The translations under genes were made by a program, and so were the position numbers. DNA of 15,808 nt, taken from assembly GCA_964459635.1 (NCBI GenBank), contig CAYWMQ010000016.1:1-15808 (forward strand), read 5' to 3'. The stretch is from CAYWMQ01 sp964459635. Lineage in GTDB: Bacteria; Patescibacteriota; Minisyncoccia; Phycocordibacterales; UBA12088. Within the stretch, counting starts at the first letter, position 1, and each line of letters begins with the position of its first letter. Under the pieces are notes generated by a model. It was given only the letters and a program-made list of their open reading frames with translations. It made no database searches and was not told the origin of the DNA. This document shows positions 14,559 to 15,808 of the stretch, piece by piece.

Positions 14559-15808
14559 CTAGGAGGAGGTGTGACGATGTGCGAAGCTCCGCTCCAACCA
14601 CGCCACAGCCATGAGCAGAGTGCCAATAACGAGGAACGTGACAACGCGCCCGGCAAGTGCCATATCCCAGATATCCACGAGGACGAGGCGCGCCACCACG
14701 AGCCCGAACAGCACACCGGCGGCCGCGCGAGGCCACTTCGCGCGGGACTCGGCACCATACATGTACAACGCAGACGCGGCCAGCGTGTAAAGCACCAGTG
14801 CAACAAACGTACCCGTGTCGTATGGCCACAGTGCATGGGAGCCAAGCCAGGTAAGCACGGCAAGGTACGCACCGGAGAGTACATACGCGAGCACGGCAGT
14901 GCCTGAAACCACTTCCCTCTCTTCCGGCTTAGCCCCGGCGGCTACATACGTGCGCATGTACGCACCAACAGCAGCCAGAACGACACACATGAAAATGAGT
15001 GCGAAGTTGTCTTTATGTATGACGCCGTTTTGCCATGCGGAGCTCACTATGCTTTCTATGGAGAGCACCATCGGGAGCGCCATTGTACCGGTGAGCAAAA
15101 CAGCCATGTTCGCACTTCGCGTCACCACGTGGCTGAGTACGATGAGTATGAGTGCTTCAAGCGCAAATGTGATGACAAGGTCCGGCCCGTCAAGAAGCAA
15201 CGCTGTCGTCGTGCCAAGGTATACCACCGCGACGCCTCCGTATGCGTAGAAGTTTGTCGGTACACCGCTGCGTTGAAACGCGAGGTACGCACCCAGTGCA
15301 TACACTGCGGCCCATGAGGTGAACAAGAGGCTCTGACTTTCCGGCGCAGCTGCGGCCATTATCCAGGTGTAGAGGTACACGCCGCCAAGAGCGGCGGTCA
15401 CGATGTCGGCTACTGACTCGGTGCGCGCACGCACCATGCCGGAAAGCGCTGCCAAGAAAAAGAGGCCGGCAAACGCAAACGCAAACAAAAGACCCGTTTC
15501 ATGATCAGCCTGCGGGAAGGATACGAGCATGCCGACGCTGTGAAGACAGACCACCAGGAAGGATAGCAGCACGACCTCACGCCACCCCGTGAGTGCCACC
15601 ACCCACACCGCGCCCACGCTAAGTACGAGCAGGTATACAGAGAGTCCCATTAGAGAAGGGTCGGCGCTTGCCACCAGAAGCGGCGCGACACCCGCCAAGA
15701 GTGCGTTCGCGTACGCAAGCGGTGCGTACCGTAGCGCCACGGCCGTTGTGCCCAGCAGCGCACTTATTGCGTACATAAGCGTGAGCGCGCTTAGCGGGGT
15801 GAAGAAAT
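14559..15808 (-). CDS. DUF2339-like polytopic membrane protein, C-terminal part (5' end outside window)
   Basis: The frame runs into the right edge without a stop (FFTPLSALTL precedes the first internal ATG at 15776), so about 416 codons of a longer gene are seen. Nearly the entire stretch is hydrophobic and forms at least a dozen transmembrane helices, for example AFAFAGLFFLAALSGMV, FALIFMCVVLAAVGAYM and VVTFLVIGTLLMAVAWL. Ordering and composition, with the final helix ending in a short basic tail (LERSFAHRH), match the DUF2339 family, which has no settled function. The neighbour is a TSP3 surface protein; in other bacteria DUF2339 proteins are often next to a secreted partner gene (from memory). 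The N-terminal coiled-coil region typical of the family would lie outside the window. Confidence 0.75.
   Translation of the reverse strand, partial: FFTPLSALTLMYAISALLGTTAVALRYAPLAYANALLAGVAPLLVASADPSLMGLSVYLLVLSVGAVWVVALTGWREVVLLSFLVVCLHSVGMLVSFPQADHETGLLFAFAFAGLFFLAALSGMVRARTESVADIVTAALGGVYLYTWIMAAAAPESQSLLFTSWAAVYALGAYLAFQRSGVPTNFYAYGGVAVVYLGTTTALLLDGPDLVITFALEALILIVLSHVVTRSANMAVLLTGTMALPMVLSIESIVSSAWQNGVIHKDNFALIFMCVVLAAVGAYMRTYVAAGAKPEEREVVSGTAVLAYVLSGAYLAVLTWLGSHALWPYDTGTFVALVLYTLAASALYMYGAESRAKWPRAAAGVLFGLVVARLVLVDIWDMALAGRVVTFLVIGTLLMAVAWLERSFAHRHTSS

Noticed and set aside
14556..14565. CTCCTAGGAG palindrome as ribosome-binding site or operator for the TSP3 gene
   Set aside because: AGGAG is 26 nt from the chosen ATG, too far to act, and a 10-bp palindrome over a stop codon can occur by chance.
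14530..14829. N-terminal extension of the TSP3 protein by 100 residues
   Set aside because: It would overlap the DUF2339-like coding region and place the signal peptide inside the protein; the frame is open by chance.
1..15808. CRISPR arrays, tRNA or rRNA genes
   Set aside because: No regularly spaced direct repeats of CRISPR size and no tRNA- or rRNA-like sequence were seen on either strand by eye.

Overview
The window looks like an accessory, surface-glycan part of a bacterial genome, most likely a Candidatus Patescibacteria (CPR, Parcubacteria-like) organism. The taxonomic hint is inference. It rests on the style of the glycosyltransferases, a UDP-sugar dehydrogenase lacking its C-terminal domain, a DUF2339-like membrane protein next to a thrombospondin-type-3 (TSP3) surface protein, mostly Shine-Dalgarno-free starts, and short palindromic and heptad repeats between genes. 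The standard code fits, since TGA, TAA and TAG all end genes. Every gene I accept is on the minus strand, so transcription runs right to left.

Layout in transcription order. (1) 15808-13309: the 3' part of a polytopic DUF2339-like membrane protein, then a secreted, membrane-anchored protein with calcium-binding TSP3 repeats. (2) 13308-12815: an intergenic block with A/T-rich inverted repeats. (3) 12814-9472: three GT-B glycosyltransferases joined by 4-nt ATGA overlaps. (4) 9471-9037: a gap holding a MITE-like element bounded by inverted palindromic repeats. (5) 9036-5610: YvcK/CofD-like protein, HAD-like phosphatase, short UDP-glucose dehydrogenase and UDP-glucuronate 4-epimerase-like protein. 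(6) 5419-4235: a glycosyltransferase invaded in frame by a palindromic repeat. (7) 4205-2801: an AbiEi/AbiEii (type IV) toxin-antitoxin cassette with its own promoter and operator. (8) 2788-2549: a broken second copy of the 3' part of the preceding glycosyltransferase. (9) 2432-1: two more overlapping glycosyltransferases and the start of a SAM methyltransferase cut by the window edge.

How it works together (inference): the dehydrogenase and epimerase should make UDP-glucuronate and then UDP-galacturonate. Six intact glycosyltransferases would assemble a surface polysaccharide or glycoconjugate, and the methyltransferase may decorate or process it. YvcK-family proteins bind UDP-GlcNAc in other bacteria, so its place here may link sugar-nucleotide status to envelope synthesis. 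The most notable oddities are the palindromic repeat inside a coding sequence, the toxin-antitoxin cassette sitting between a glycosyltransferase and its own broken duplicate, and TAGYGAR heptad repeats that supply the stop codons of two consecutive genes.
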